A DNA stretch of 64,000 nt from a virus. The notes under the pieces are model-generated. The model was not told where the DNA came from. It saw only the letters and a list, made by a program, of their open reading frames with translations, and did no database searches. Of this stretch, positions 1 through 8,089 are shown piece after piece (position 1 is the stretch's first letter; every line of letters starts with the position of its first letter). The stretch lies in the IMG/VR virus record IMGVR_UViG_3300023174_000068, positions 1 through 64,000 of that record; one strand, given 5' to 3'. A program made the position numbers and the translations under genes.

Positions 1-1223
1 AGGATATAAGGAGTTCCAGTTTCAATTTGTGATTCTAAGATCTTACTCCAAACTTCTCTTGCTTTAACAGTTCTTTTTACCCGACCTTCAATTTCGTATT
101 TTAAGTAAAGTTGTCTAAACTCCTCGCCATACGTCTCATTTAGACCCTGACACTCATGTGGACACATAAGTGACCAATCTTCATCTAAATCAACTCTTTC
201 CATAAATAGGTCATTCATCCACATAGCTAAGAAAAGGTCTCTTGCTCTAATCTCATCTTTGCCCTGATTTTTACGAAGATCTAAAAATTCCATAATATCC
301 GCGTGCCAGGGCTCCATATAGATAGCAATTGACCCCTTTCGCTTACCGCCGCCCTGGTCAACAGCTCTGGCGGTTTCGTTAAAAATTTTCAAAAAAGGAA
401 TGATTCCATTAGAAGAACCATTTGTTCCGGCAATGTAAGTTCCCTTAGCTCTTACTTTGTTAAATGAAATACCGATACCTCCCGCATTTTTTGAAATTTG
501 AGCCGATTCTTTAAGTGTGTTGAAAATTCCTTCAATAGAGTCATCTTCTGTATCTAAAAGAAAACAAGAACTTAATTGTGGCCTTCCAGTTCCTGAGTTA
601 AATAGTGTTGGGGTAGCATGGGTATAATATCCTTCAGATAGTGTATTATAAGTTTCAATAACTTTTGGTAAATTATCTCCCCAGATTTGAATAGCAGTTC
701 TCATATACATATATTGAGGTCTTTCAGCAACCTCACCGTTTATTTTAAGAAGATAAGATTTTTCAAGAGTTTTAAAACCAAAATAATCAAAGTTATGATC
801 TCTTGAATGCACAATGGCTGAATCTAAGTCGTCTGCATTTTTTTTAACAATCTCTAAAAAAGATTCTGAAACAATAGGTGAATGTTTACCAGTTTTAGGA
901 TTAATATAATTATATAGATCATAAACTGTATCTGAAAAAGACTTTTTTGTTTCTTTATGCAACGCGGTAATTGCCAGCCTAGCAGCTAAAACAGAGTAGT
1001 CAGGGTGCTTTGTTGTAAGCGAGGCAGCTGTCTCTGTTGCCAATTGGTCAAGAGTTGATGTTTTTATATCAGGAGTGACACCTGCTATAACTTTTTGAGC
1101 CACATCAAATGATGAGATCCACTTTGGGTCTAATCCATAAGTTTGTTGATTGATTCTATCAAGAATCTTATCCAACATAACTGGTTCTTTTTTACCGTTT
1201 CTTTTAGTTACTTTTATATTCAT
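1..1223 (-). CDS. nrdA: Ribonucleotide reductase, class I large (alpha) subunit, partial
   Basis: Reduces ribonucleoside diphosphates to deoxy forms for phage DNA synthesis. The gene reads leftwards off the window edge, so only about the first 407 codons are present; family members are roughly 750-800 residues. Visible are an ATP-cone-like N-terminus (about residues 1-90), the segment LSSCFLL near residue 220 that carries a redox cysteine, the block NAGGIGISFNKVRAKG, and GGGKRKGS followed by YMEPWHADI. The ATG at 1223 is supported by a TATATAT box about 23 bases upstream. No intein interrupts the visible part. The radical-chain and C-terminal cysteines would lie outside, and the small subunit gene is not in the window. 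Confidence 0.95.
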   Translation of the reverse strand, partial: MNIKVTKRNGKKEPVMLDKILDRINQQTYGLDPKWISSFDVAQKVIAGVTPDIKTSTLDQLATETAASLTTKHPDYSVLAARLAITALHKETKKSFSDTVYDLYNYINPKTGKHSPIVSESFLEIVKKNADDLDSAIVHSRDHNFDYFGFKTLEKSYLLKINGEVAERPQYMYMRTAIQIWGDNLPKVIETYNTLSEGYYTHATPTLFNSGTGRPQLSSCFLLDTEDDSIEGIFNTLKESAQISKNAGGIGISFNKVRAKGTYIAGTNGSSNGIIPFLKIFNETARAVDQGGGKRKGSIAIYMEPWHADIMEFLDLRKNQGKDEIRARDLFLAMWMNDLFMERVDLDEDWSLMCPHECQGLNETYGEEFRQLYLKYEIEGRVKRTVKAREVWSKILESQIETGTPYI

Positions 1224-1245
1224 ATTGCCTTATTTTTTTGTTAAA

Positions 1246-1252
1246 TATATAT
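1246..1252 (-). promoter_or_regulatory. TATATAT late-type promoter box for nrdA
   Basis: TATATAT about 23 bases before the nrdA ATG, matching the box found before most transcription units here. Function is inferred from recurrence and similarity to T4 late TATAAATA. Confidence 0.4.
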
Positions 1253-1335
1253 TCTCTCATCAGAAAATGAGTTGGAGAAATGTCTATTTTTTTTAAATTT
1301 TTTATAGTCTGTTAAAAAAATTGTTACTAACATTT

Positions 1336-2301
1336 TTATAAAAAGTCTATGTTGTTTAGTTTATTTAGATTATACTTAAATTTAGAATTATTCAAAATTT
1401 TTGTAATGTCAACCAGTTTAACCTCATAAATCTTCTCAAATGAATCGACATTATAAAGTGAGTTTTGGTAATCAGTCTCTATAACAACTCCTGTGATTAG
1501 TTTTTCTTCTTCAACAATAGAATCAAACCAAACAAATTCAATTTCAGTTCCTACATAGATGTTTCTATTTGAGATTTCCTTTGAATTTTTGCTTTTTCCG
1601 ATATGATTTTGCAACTCTGCAATTATTAGATTTCTCCAATTGTTGTCTAGTAATTTAAACATATTAAAAAGGTTATCAGAAAAATAAACAGATAGCTCAT
1701 TAAATAATTCAATATTAGTAAAACTCTCATCAGAAAGATGCTTTCTAAGTAGTGAATAATATTGATTAAAGTCAACTCTGGAAGGTTTTCTTCTATTGTT
1801 TAGAAAATTAATCTCAGTGTGTTGACTTAAAACTTCATAAACTCTTTCTTTGACTAATTTGCTTCTAATATATAACTCGTTGTCAATAGATTCGGTATGA
1901 TAAATAGAAGATTTATCAACCTCAATTGATTCTTTATAATATGTAGAAAATCCTTCAAATGACTCTTCATCAATTGGATCTTCTTTTTTTCCCTTAAATA
2001 TAGAATCGTATTTTAATGAGTGTTTCCCTTCGATTTTGTGTTTTGAGAGTATAATATCATCGGTTGAATCCTCATTTTTTTCAATTTCCTGATCGGTAAT
2101 CTGTAGGTCATCTTCATCAATTTCAATTATAATATCTATCTCACCATCATCTAAAAAATCTAAATGTGTGTTATCATCCGTAGGTTCAACATCATCTTCT
2201 ACCTTATCATTGTCTATGAATTCAGAATCATTTTCAGAAGACATTTCTAAATTATCTGCATCAAAATCATCTTCTTCTGTTTTAGCCGTTTTTTTAGCCA
2301 T
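1336..2301 (-). CDS. Hypothetical protein with highly acidic N-terminal half
   Basis: 321 residues, not recognised. Roughly the first 130 residues are dominated by Asp and Glu (runs such as EEDDFDADN and DEDDLQ) and look disordered. The C-terminal half is mixed alpha/beta with a conserved-looking core around GTEIEFVWFD. It lies just downstream of the helicase C-terminal gene on the same strand (40-base gap) and has its own TATATA box. It could be a DNA mimic or a replication accessory protein, but nothing in the sequence proves this. Confidence 0.75.
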   Translation of the reverse strand: MAKKTAKTEEDDFDADNLEMSSENDSEFIDNDKVEDDVEPTDDNTHLDFLDDGEIDIIIEIDEDDLQITDQEIEKNEDSTDDIILSKHKIEGKHSLKYDSIFKGKKEDPIDEESFEGFSTYYKESIEVDKSSIYHTESIDNELYIRSKLVKERVYEVLSQHTEINFLNNRRKPSRVDFNQYYSLLRKHLSDESFTNIELFNELSVYFSDNLFNMFKLLDNNWRNLIIAELQNHIGKSKNSKEISNRNIYVGTEIEFVWFDSIVEEEKLITGVVIETDYQNSLYNVDSFEKIYEVKLVDITKILNNSKFKYNLNKLNNIDFL

Positions 2302-2318
2302 GAAATTATTTTTAATTT

Positions 2319-2324
2319 TATATA
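2319..2324 (-). promoter_or_regulatory. TATATA box upstream of the acidic protein
   Basis: TATATA (within TTATATAA) about 18 bases before the start at 2301, in the usual position of the window-wide late-type box. Confidence 0.3.
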
Positions 2325-2341
2325 ACCAAATAAGATTTAGT

Positions 2342-3511
2342 TTATTGATCTAAAAATTGATCATTTTCTAAGGTCAGATAAGTCGGATTTAAATTTAACC
2401 TAATTTGTGATTTTAAGAAATCACCATCTCGTTGTTTTAGAAGTTTAAATCTATAAATATTTTGACGCTTCATTTCCTCGGTTCTAATGATAGCAAAAAA
2501 TGTATCAGCAGTTTCAGCTATCGCCTTACTCTCAGGAACCGATTCAAGTGTGATATCGGATGAGTTCCAAGCATCTTTTGCCACTTGAACTCCTGTAATC
2601 ACAGGACACTTATATTTTGCACCTAATGCTCTTAAACCCTCGGCTAACGACTTACCCTTTGAATAAAGATTGTCACCGCCTAATCCCTTTGGAGCAGCAA
2701 CTAATGTGATATAATCGACAATTATTAAATCTATTTTGATATCTTTTTTGTCCCTTAACTTTTGCAGGTAGTAGTCAAAATCTGATACTGTGGCTGTTCC
2801 GGCTGCCCAAAATTTACTAAAAATCTTTCCAACTTTTTTATCAAAAATATCACCACCTTCTTTTATACTACCCAGGCCTCTAATTCTTTTGGTGATCATA
2901 TCGGTGTCTTTAGAAACAGCGTCATAATCATTAATGGGAATCTTTAGGCGCATAGCACCTAGTCTTTTCATAACTTTTCTTTCAGACATTTCTAAGGTTA
3001 TATAAAGCACATTATATCCGGCGTCGGCTGATTTGAAGGCGAAATTTTGCATCCAAAGTGAATTATGACTTAAAATATCATTGGTGTAATACTGTTTATT
3101 TGAACCACTGGAAAGTTGAATATCATACATGTGCGACTTTTGACCAGTTAATCCAATACCCATAACCATTTCTGGGCCGTCTTTTGTCATAATAAAATCA
3201 CCGCAACTTAAATCTTTAGTGCACAACTCAGTCAGGTCACACTTTTTATCGAGGAAATTTAAATTATCACATCTATATACCAAGTGCTCATCGGCACAAA
3301 TCAACTCTTTACCACCAGATGTTTGAATTACCCACTCGTCATATTCTACTGTTTTTCCAATACCCTCAATATCAACCCAACCATTTGGTGTCAGCACTTG
3401 CAAATCCTTAACCTCATAAGCCTCGATGAATTTGTCATAAAGGGGTCTATCATATTTGCCACTCAGAAGACTATCTGCTTCAATTATTTCAAAATTATCT
3501 AAATTATTCAT
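2342..3511 (-). CDS. 41: Replicative DNA helicase (T4 gp41/DnaB type), C-terminal half with intein C-fragment
   Basis: 389 residues: a 150-residue intein C-fragment followed by a 239-residue C-extein. The extein begins SLWMQNFAFKSADAG and carries DnaB/gp41 RecA-fold motifs: YITLEMSE, Walker B IIVDYITLV, the sensor-like VITGVQVAKDA, and the basic FKLLKQRDGD. Joined to the N-terminal half (3620-4351) it restores the Walker A as GK-S and gives a 443-residue helicase, close to T4 gp41 (about 475). The protein would be the 5'-3' replisome helicase. The two genes are in the same reading frame but separated by 108 bases with several stops, so the product must form by protein trans-splicing rather than read-through. 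Confidence 0.92.
   Translation of the reverse strand: MNNLDNFEIIEADSLLSGKYDRPLYDKFIEAYEVKDLQVLTPNGWVDIEGIGKTVEYDEWVIQTSGGKELICADEHLVYRCDNLNFLDKKCDLTELCTKDLSCGDFIMTKDGPEMVMGIGLTGQKSHMYDIQLSSGSNKQYYTNDILSHNSLWMQNFAFKSADAGYNVLYITLEMSERKVMKRLGAMRLKIPINDYDAVSKDTDMITKRIRGLGSIKEGGDIFDKKVGKIFSKFWAAGTATVSDFDYYLQKLRDKKDIKIDLIIVDYITLVAAPKGLGGDNLYSKGKSLAEGLRALGAKYKCPVITGVQVAKDAWNSSDITLESVPESKAIAETADTFFAIIRTEEMKRQNIYRFKLLKQRDGDFLKSQIRLNLNPTYLTLENDQFLDQ
3062..3511 (-). other. Split intein C-fragment in the DnaB-like helicase
   Basis: 150 residues ending YYTNDILSHN just before Ser+1: block F/G ending in the His-Asn pair expected for Asn cyclisation. It contains the block-B-like CADEHLVY and a strand VLTPNGW that resembles the start of AceL-TerL IntC. 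The first ~30 residues (MNNLDNFEIIEADSLL...) are acidic. This distribution, with block B in the C-fragment, marks an atypically split intein. Confidence 0.88.
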
Positions 3512-3619
3512 TAATGAATTTTATACATTTTTCTATAGTTTGTTTTGAGTTTTTAGATAAATGTGTCAATTTTATGGGTTGAGGATAGGCGACAAGCAAT
3601 TCAAGCTATTATGCATTAA
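3512..3619 (-). other. Spacer between the split helicase halves
   Basis: 108 bases with no homing endonuclease. Read in the frame of the flanking genes it gives 15 codons and then multiple stops, so there is no continuous ORF. The C-terminal gene starts at an ATG inside CATTAATGAAT without a clear Shine-Dalgarno sequence. Confidence 0.7.
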
Positions 3620-4351
3620 TTATCGCTTAGTCATTGTAATCCCCTTACTAATTTCGGAGAATAGTGTTCCGAAATCACGAATTGACATTTTGTCATTTTT
3701 CTTATTTTTTAAGACAATTTTACTGACAAAATGACAACATTTGCCGTTGTTAGTCTCTGCCATGATACAATTTAAGGTTTGTATATCCCAACCACCACCA
3801 AGCATATGGTCTAAAGTTTCGAATCCAGATTTTATCTTAAACTTTGATGAGTCCTGAACATGATTTTCTGGATCATCAAAATCAGAACCCATGTCATCAT
3901 CTTGCACAAAATTAGTTGATGACATTTCATCTACTATTGACTTAATTCTATCGGCGGCTTCTACAGCCTTATCAAAATCAGATATTTGGTCTAAGTTTCT
4001 AGTTTCATCAATAATATCAACGGTTCCGGTTTTAAGCCGGTTAGAAAGCACCCAGGCATTGAATTTTGGTTCAATAAAGTTTTTCTCATCGTATTCAGAA
4101 AGTTTGACTTGCAGAATTGATTTAAGTATTTCTTTTGTAATTTGACCCTCTTTGTCTTCTAAAGACACCATATCTAAAATTTGTCTAGCCGTTGGTATCT
4201 TACTGTCGCTTTGAGCTAAAATATAATTTCTTAATACACCATAGACAAACTGAATTTGAGAGTTTCTAAAAAAGTGAGGCTTTACAATATCAAAGTATTT
4301 CTTATACTGTAAAACGTAATTAAAAAAAACTTTTTCAAGCTGAGGTGTCAT
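3620..4351 (-). CDS. 41: Replicative DNA helicase (T4 gp41/DnaB type), N-terminal half with intein N-fragment
   Basis: 243 residues: a 204-residue N-extein and a 39-residue intein N-fragment. The extein has a helical N-terminal domain like DnaB/gp41 and then the RecA-fold entry KIKSGFETLDHMLGGGW and AETNNGK, which is Walker A stopped after GK. The next residue is the intein Cys1, so the Walker A Ser is supplied only by the downstream gene after trans-splicing; this product alone cannot bind ATP. It starts at an ATG with a TATATA box about 25 bases upstream. It could instead be called a pseudogene, but both halves retain intact splice-junction residues. Confidence 0.9.
   Translation of the reverse strand: MTPQLEKVFFNYVLQYKKYFDIVKPHFFRNSQIQFVYGVLRNYILAQSDSKIPTARQILDMVSLEDKEGQITKEILKSILQVKLSEYDEKNFIEPKFNAWVLSNRLKTGTVDIIDETRNLDQISDFDKAVEAADRIKSIVDEMSSTNFVQDDDMGSDFDDPENHVQDSSKFKIKSGFETLDHMLGGGWDIQTLNCIMAETNNGKCCHFVSKIVLKNKKNDKMSIRDFGTLFSEISKGITMTKR
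3623..3739 (-). other. Split intein N-fragment in the DnaB-like helicase
   Basis: 39 residues beginning CCHFVSKIVLKNKKND directly after GK and ending in the basic MTKR. Cys1 is the nucleophile. The length is close to the short (about 25 residue) AceL-TerL N-fragment and far below the ~100 of ordinary split inteins. Its basic charge complements the acidic head of the C-fragment. Confidence 0.82.
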
Positions 4352-4375
4352 TATTTTATATTTCTATGTCTTTAT

Positions 4376-4381
4376 TATATA
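4376..4381 (-). promoter_or_regulatory. TATATA box upstream of the helicase N-half
   Basis: TATATA about 25 bases before the ATG at 4351, same placement as other late-type boxes. Confidence 0.35.
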
Positions 4382-4405
4382 AAAAAATGAAAACTGGTTT
4401 AGTCT

Positions 4406-5218
4406 CTACTGCTCATTAATTGGCTCACCGTCAGTTTCGCTATCTAACATACCATGTGTAAAATCTCCAAATTTTTGAACAACCGGAGTTTCTATTTCAT
4501 CAATTATATCTTTTTCAGTTGAAGGAGTTATTAGTTTTTTTAACATTCTGAGAACCTCTACCATACCGTGTTTTGCAATTTTAGTTACTATACCAGTTGA
4601 CAAGATGAAAAAATTAGAAATCATTTCATCAACTCCCATATCGTATTTTACAATTATTTTAAGAACAGCATTTATTATTGGAATTAAAATTGCAGTGTAT
4701 GAAAACATATCGATAATTCCACCAATAGCCGCTCCTAAGTGTTTTCCAATTTTAGAAAAAATGTTTTTAATTCCAGTAAGTGCTTTAATCACCTTTTTTA
4801 CAATACCGTCGCCTATGCCTCTCATTCTTAACTCCTCTAACATAGACCGCGAGTCTTTGGTGAGACGGTCTTCTTCTTCTGAACTTTTAGATTTTTTTTC
4901 TTCCAGGTAAATAATGGTAATAGCGGCAATTGTTAATAAAACCGCTGATTGTTTTGAAAGCTCAAAGTTAAAAATTGACATGTTTTCTAACATCTGCATC
5001 ACCACCGGATATAGGGCCCCAATTCCAGCCCCAAAAGTAAACACCAGTTTAGTATCTAATTTTAAGTCAGAAAAGACCTTTTTTTCTATCCTTTTATACA
5101 CCGAATCTTCTTCACTTTTCTGGTCTTCAGATTCATTGACGTTTTGCCAAAGTGATTGGATAAAATCCTCCAATAAAATTTCAGAATGATTAAAGTCGGC
5201 AAATTTTTTTATTGACAT
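4406..5218 (-). CDS. Putative internal head (capsid-targeted) membrane-active protein
   Basis: 270 residues, no recognised family. The N-terminus MSIKKFADFNHSEILLE has the basic/aromatic tag shared by many proteins here, followed by LLE, a match to the T4 gp21 protease consensus [LI]-x-E. Several hydrophobic segments follow, including LVFTFGAGIGALYPVVM, AVLLTIAAITIIYL, a Gly-rich IGKHLGAAIGGIIDMF and TAILIPIINAVLKIIV. This suggests a packaged protein able to enter membranes. The function is inferred; a plain membrane protein is possible. A TATATAT box lies 6-12 bases upstream of the start. Confidence 0.65.
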   Translation of the reverse strand: MSIKKFADFNHSEILLEDFIQSLWQNVNESEDQKSEEDSVYKRIEKKVFSDLKLDTKLVFTFGAGIGALYPVVMQMLENMSIFNFELSKQSAVLLTIAAITIIYLEEKKSKSSEEEDRLTKDSRSMLEELRMRGIGDGIVKKVIKALTGIKNIFSKIGKHLGAAIGGIIDMFSYTAILIPIINAVLKIIVKYDMGVDEMISNFFILSTGIVTKIAKHGMVEVLRMLKKLITPSTEKDIIDEIETPVVQKFGDFTHGMLDSETDGEPINEQ

Positions 5219-5223
5219 AGAGG

Positions 5224-5230
5224 TATATAT
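5224..5230 (-). promoter_or_regulatory. TATATAT box upstream of the 270-residue tagged protein
   Basis: TATATAT 6 bases before the start codon at 5218; unusually close, which would give a very short leader. Confidence 0.3.
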
Positions 5231-5236
5231 TATTTT

Positions 5237-6229
5237 CTACTGATAAAAATCTTCGTCATAAGTTCCGTCTGTATTTTGAAATCTCCAATATAAACCCTCA
5301 GGTTCATAGTTATAGGCCCATTCATCTTGTATGTAACAAAATGTATCCATAAACGGGTATTCTTCTTCAGGAAAAAGAAAAGCGTTCATGATTTTTACTC
5401 TCGTTTTTAATCTTTCTACACCATCGTTTTTGATAAAACTAATTAAACCAGTATTTTTTTCTTTATAATAGTAGTCATGTTCTTTTGCCCATCTTACAAA
5501 ATGAAAATAATCTTTGTCATAAACATAGTAAATTCGGTCCATGATTTTTCTACCCATATAATCCTCCCAGATTAAGGCTCGACCAAGAATCTGTTTCTTT
5601 TGATCCAATAACACCAATAGTTTAACACTTGGCCAATATTGATAAAAGGAAATATACGAGGTGTCATTCATGCAGGAATTCATAAGTGGGTTAATGCCTC
5701 TATCATAATCATTAAAGTGGTACTTTCTTGAAAGATACCCATTTTTAATATCTGAACCAGTCCAGATTTCAAATTCTATATTTTCTTCAAGTGATTTCCA
5801 CTGATTTACAAAATTTTCAATTTCTGAATCTGAAAACTGGTCTTTGAAATATCCCCTTATAAATCTACCTACTTTCATTTCAACACGCGGTGAGTTAGAT
5901 ATAATCTCATCTTGTGAATTGGGGTGTGTCATTTGTTGCATCATTTTTTCACAGTCGGCTGCGTCTCCGTAAGTCGCAATAATCCAGTCTTTAATTCTCC
6001 AACTTTCACTAAATACCACTTTATCTGATTGATTAGATTCACCAATAAAAGTCCATTTACTTGGTCGCTTCCACATAGCATCACCAAAGTCATAAATTCG
6101 ATTAAATTCGTCGGTGATAGGTGACTTAATCTTTTGAATTTTGTGGTAAAAATCTTTCAAGAATATGGTCGGAAGCTCGACTTCACTTTTTGACTCTGCA
6201 ATAAATTGTAAATAACTAAGTAATGACAT
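5237..6229 (-). CDS. Hypothetical phage protein with capsid-tag-like N-terminus
   Basis: 330 residues. It begins MSLLSYLQFIAESKSE: a short tag and then IAE, a possible prohead-protease site. The body carries a conserved-looking block NSCMND...YWPSVKLLVLLD...ILGRALIWE and a tail rich in Tyr, Trp and Asp. I have seen this layout (a C-x-N/H block, a short beta-sheet, then RALLW-like residues and DRIY) in uncharacterised phage proteins, but no biochemical function is known to me. Its stop is about 18 bases from the next gene on the same strand, and it has its own TATATAT box. Confidence 0.7.
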   Translation of the reverse strand: MSLLSYLQFIAESKSEVELPTIFLKDFYHKIQKIKSPITDEFNRIYDFGDAMWKRPSKWTFIGESNQSDKVVFSESWRIKDWIIATYGDAADCEKMMQQMTHPNSQDEIISNSPRVEMKVGRFIRGYFKDQFSDSEIENFVNQWKSLEENIEFEIWTGSDIKNGYLSRKYHFNDYDRGINPLMNSCMNDTSYISFYQYWPSVKLLVLLDQKKQILGRALIWEDYMGRKIMDRIYYVYDKDYFHFVRWAKEHDYYYKEKNTGLISFIKNDGVERLKTRVKIMNAFLFPEEEYPFMDTFCYIQDEWAYNYEPEGLYWRFQNTDGTYDEDFYQ

Positions 6230-6234
6230 TTCTT

Positions 6235-6241
6235 TATATAT
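6235..6241 (-). promoter_or_regulatory. TATATAT box upstream of the 330-residue protein
   Basis: TATATAT 6 bases upstream of the start at 6229, facing left; the divergent gene at 6303 has a separate box. Confidence 0.3.
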
Positions 6242-6272
6242 TAAATATCATAAAAAATAAATATTTTTTTAA

Positions 6273-6278
6273 TATATA
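6273..6278 (+). promoter_or_regulatory. TATATA box upstream of the EF-hand protein
   Basis: TATATA in TTAATATATAAAG, 24 bases before the ATG at 6303, the standard spacing of the late-type box. Confidence 0.4.
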
Positions 6279-6302
6279 AAGAATAAAAATACTAAATATA
6301 AT

Positions 6303-6752
6303 ATGAGACACGTAAAGAAATTTGAAGATTATGACTTGGGACCAAGGTTTTCTTCAGAAATGTTTGACAGCCAAGAAGACCCATCAACTGACGATGACCA
6401 TGACAGAGCAATCTCTGAAGAAGAAGAATGCGAGCCATGTGAAGCTGAAGAAGAAACCAATAATGTGATTCTAAAAACAGATGACCAAAGCAATGAAATC
6501 ACTAAAACCGATGATGAGAGGTCTTGGGGCGACGAATCTCAATTGAAAATTGAAAGTGTTAAATCCTTCAAAAGTTTTATTTCCGAAAATAAAAAACAAA
6601 AAAAAGTAACCTATAAAGAATCGGGACTTAAACATCCAGAAAAGGCAGATTTAGATGGCGATAAAAAACTCTCAGAGTGGGAATTGGCCAGAGGAAAAGC
6701 AATTGAAGATGCGATAGAGTCAAGAGAGAAAGAAGATGAGTCAAAAGATTAA
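6303..6752 (+). CDS. Acidic protein with C-terminal EF-hand-like calcium loop
   Basis: 149 residues. The start MRHVKKFEDYD matches the capsid-tag pattern, and a second similar stretch (VKSFKSFISE) occurs at about residue 90, followed by a possible ISE cleavage site. The middle is strongly acidic. Near the C-terminus DLDGDKKLSEWE fits a 12-residue EF-hand loop (D1, D3, D5, E12) inside HPEKADLDGDKKLSEWE. Related EF-hand tails are common in phage proteins of unknown role. A calcium-binding internal or structural protein is a reasonable inference. It has its own TATATA box and is divergent from the gene to its left. Confidence 0.72.
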   Translation: MRHVKKFEDYDLGPRFSSEMFDSQEDPSTDDDHDRAISEEEECEPCEAEEETNNVILKTDDQSNEITKTDDERSWGDESQLKIESVKSFKSFISENKKQKKVTYKESGLKHPEKADLDGDKKLSEWELARGKAIEDAIESREKEDESKD

Positions 6753-6817
6753 AGCGAGAGAGAGACTAAAAGAAATAAAAAATTCATACGATAATTTTTC
6801 ATGACTAATTAATTTAA

Positions 6818-8089
6818 TTACGCCTCAATCTTAACATTTACTTTTTTAATAGCTTCTTGAATCCAATCTGGTAAAAATTGAGAAGAGTGTTTAATAACAT
6901 CTCCAAATCCACCATCAATAATAATAGTATCAGCATAATCCATTTCAGAACGAACCGGTCTTCCAGTCATTTGTATCAGACCAGAAACGGTTTTCCAACT
7001 ATACCAATCCGGGTTATTTTTTTGTCTTAATTTATTTTTTTGAGATGCAAGACTGGGATAAGGAATTTTAGCAATAATTTGAAAACGAGCCGAATCGTTG
7101 TCAAAACTGACACCAGTATCCATAGACGGGCTTACAATTACGGTGGGTTCTTCTGATTCCATATGTAATCTTAACATTTCATCTTTATTAGATGAGTCAT
7201 GAAATATCAGTCTTGGATTTTTAATAGACGACTGAATCCAATTAGCTAATTCAAAGGAATTGGTGTGAATAATACCCTTTTGCTCTTTATACTTGTCAAG
7301 TAGTTTATTTATGTAAGGAATATATTTTCTAAAAGTTTCTTCTTTAGACTTAAATGACATTTTACCAATCGGCATATAGTAGATTGGTCTATTTTTTTTA
7401 GCAAAAGGTGAAGGTATTGAATAATATACGGCTTTTGATACATCAAGTCCATTTAATTGACAGAATAAATTTTTATCCAGTATTGTTCCCGACATCAAAA
7501 AAACCATATCATAGTGTGAAAAAACATATTTATCTAAATAGTCGTAAGCCCAGATTGGCTCAAGTGATAATTCTTTTTGTTTTGTTTTTTCATTCCAATT
7601 TGATTCTAAGACCCAATTATTAGGATTTTCTTTATACTCCTTTAAGAAAACTTCAATTTTAAGTTGATATTGCTTTAAGTCGGTGATTAAATTCATTATC
7701 TTAACATCTGGATTTCCAGTTTTTAAGACTTTAGACAATTTTAGATCTCTTTTGTCTGACTTTGATGACCTTATCACTCCTGACATACCTCTTTCCATAT
7801 CGGTCATAGTTTCGCTAATTTCTAAGTTGATATACTTAAGAAACTCTACATAGTCTAAAATGGAAGCGGTTGATTTTAGTTTTTTAATTATCTCACGCTC
7901 ATTTGAGAATTTAAACTTTTTGATGACCGTTTCGGTAATTTTAATTGTGATAAAATCAGACATAACATCATCGAAATCATGACAATTGCTAACACAGTGA
8001 TTGTTGGCAAAATAATTATGATTATCCTTTATGTGTAGATTATAAACATCTTCTGTGTAGTCTATTTTACTAATTTTTTTTATTTTCAT
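6818..8089 (-). CDS. XPD/DinG-like helicase, C-terminal part with intein C-fragment
   Basis: 423 residues: a 35-residue intein C-fragment and a 388-residue C-extein. After splicing the extein begins CHDFDDVMSDF, so the upstream VLIVDE plus CH makes a DECH form of the DEAH box. Further SF2 motifs of the XPD/DinG type follow: FLMSGTIL, GIIHTNSFEL, SPSMDTGVSFD and QMTGRPVRSEMD (motif VI). With the N-terminal half the helicase would be 555 residues. Expected role: ATP-dependent 5'-3' helicase in repair or recombination. The ATG overlaps the end of the endonuclease gene by 20 bases in another frame. Confidence 0.9.
   Translation of the reverse strand: MKIKKISKIDYTEDVYNLHIKDNHNYFANNHCVSNCHDFDDVMSDFITIKITETVIKKFKFSNEREIIKKLKSTASILDYVEFLKYINLEISETMTDMERGMSGVIRSSKSDKRDLKLSKVLKTGNPDVKIMNLITDLKQYQLKIEVFLKEYKENPNNWVLESNWNEKTKQKELSLEPIWAYDYLDKYVFSHYDMVFLMSGTILDKNLFCQLNGLDVSKAVYYSIPSPFAKKNRPIYYMPIGKMSFKSKEETFRKYIPYINKLLDKYKEQKGIIHTNSFELANWIQSSIKNPRLIFHDSSNKDEMLRLHMESEEPTVIVSPSMDTGVSFDNDSARFQIIAKIPYPSLASQKNKLRQKNNPDWYSWKTVSGLIQMTGRPVRSEMDYADTIIIDGGFGDVIKHSSQFLPDWIQEAIKKVNVKIEA
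7985..8089 (-). other. Split intein C-fragment (Npu DnaE-like, 35 residues) in the XPD-like helicase
   Basis: Begins MKIKKISKIDYTEDVYNL and ends HCVSN before Cys+1. Length, start Met and the pattern VYNLHIKDNHNYF...SN|C match the cyanobacterial DnaE IntC layout. The penultimate residue is Ser, as in DnaE inteins, not His. Confidence 0.88.

Noticed and set aside
3512-3619. Group I intron or ordinary stop-codon read-through joining the helicase halves
   Set aside because: The spacer is too short and lacks intron-like core structure by eye, while intact Cys1, His-Asn and Ser+1 favour protein splicing.
6736-6804. 22-codon ORF after the EF-hand gene
   Set aside because: Too short, overlaps the gene end, no promoter box or match.
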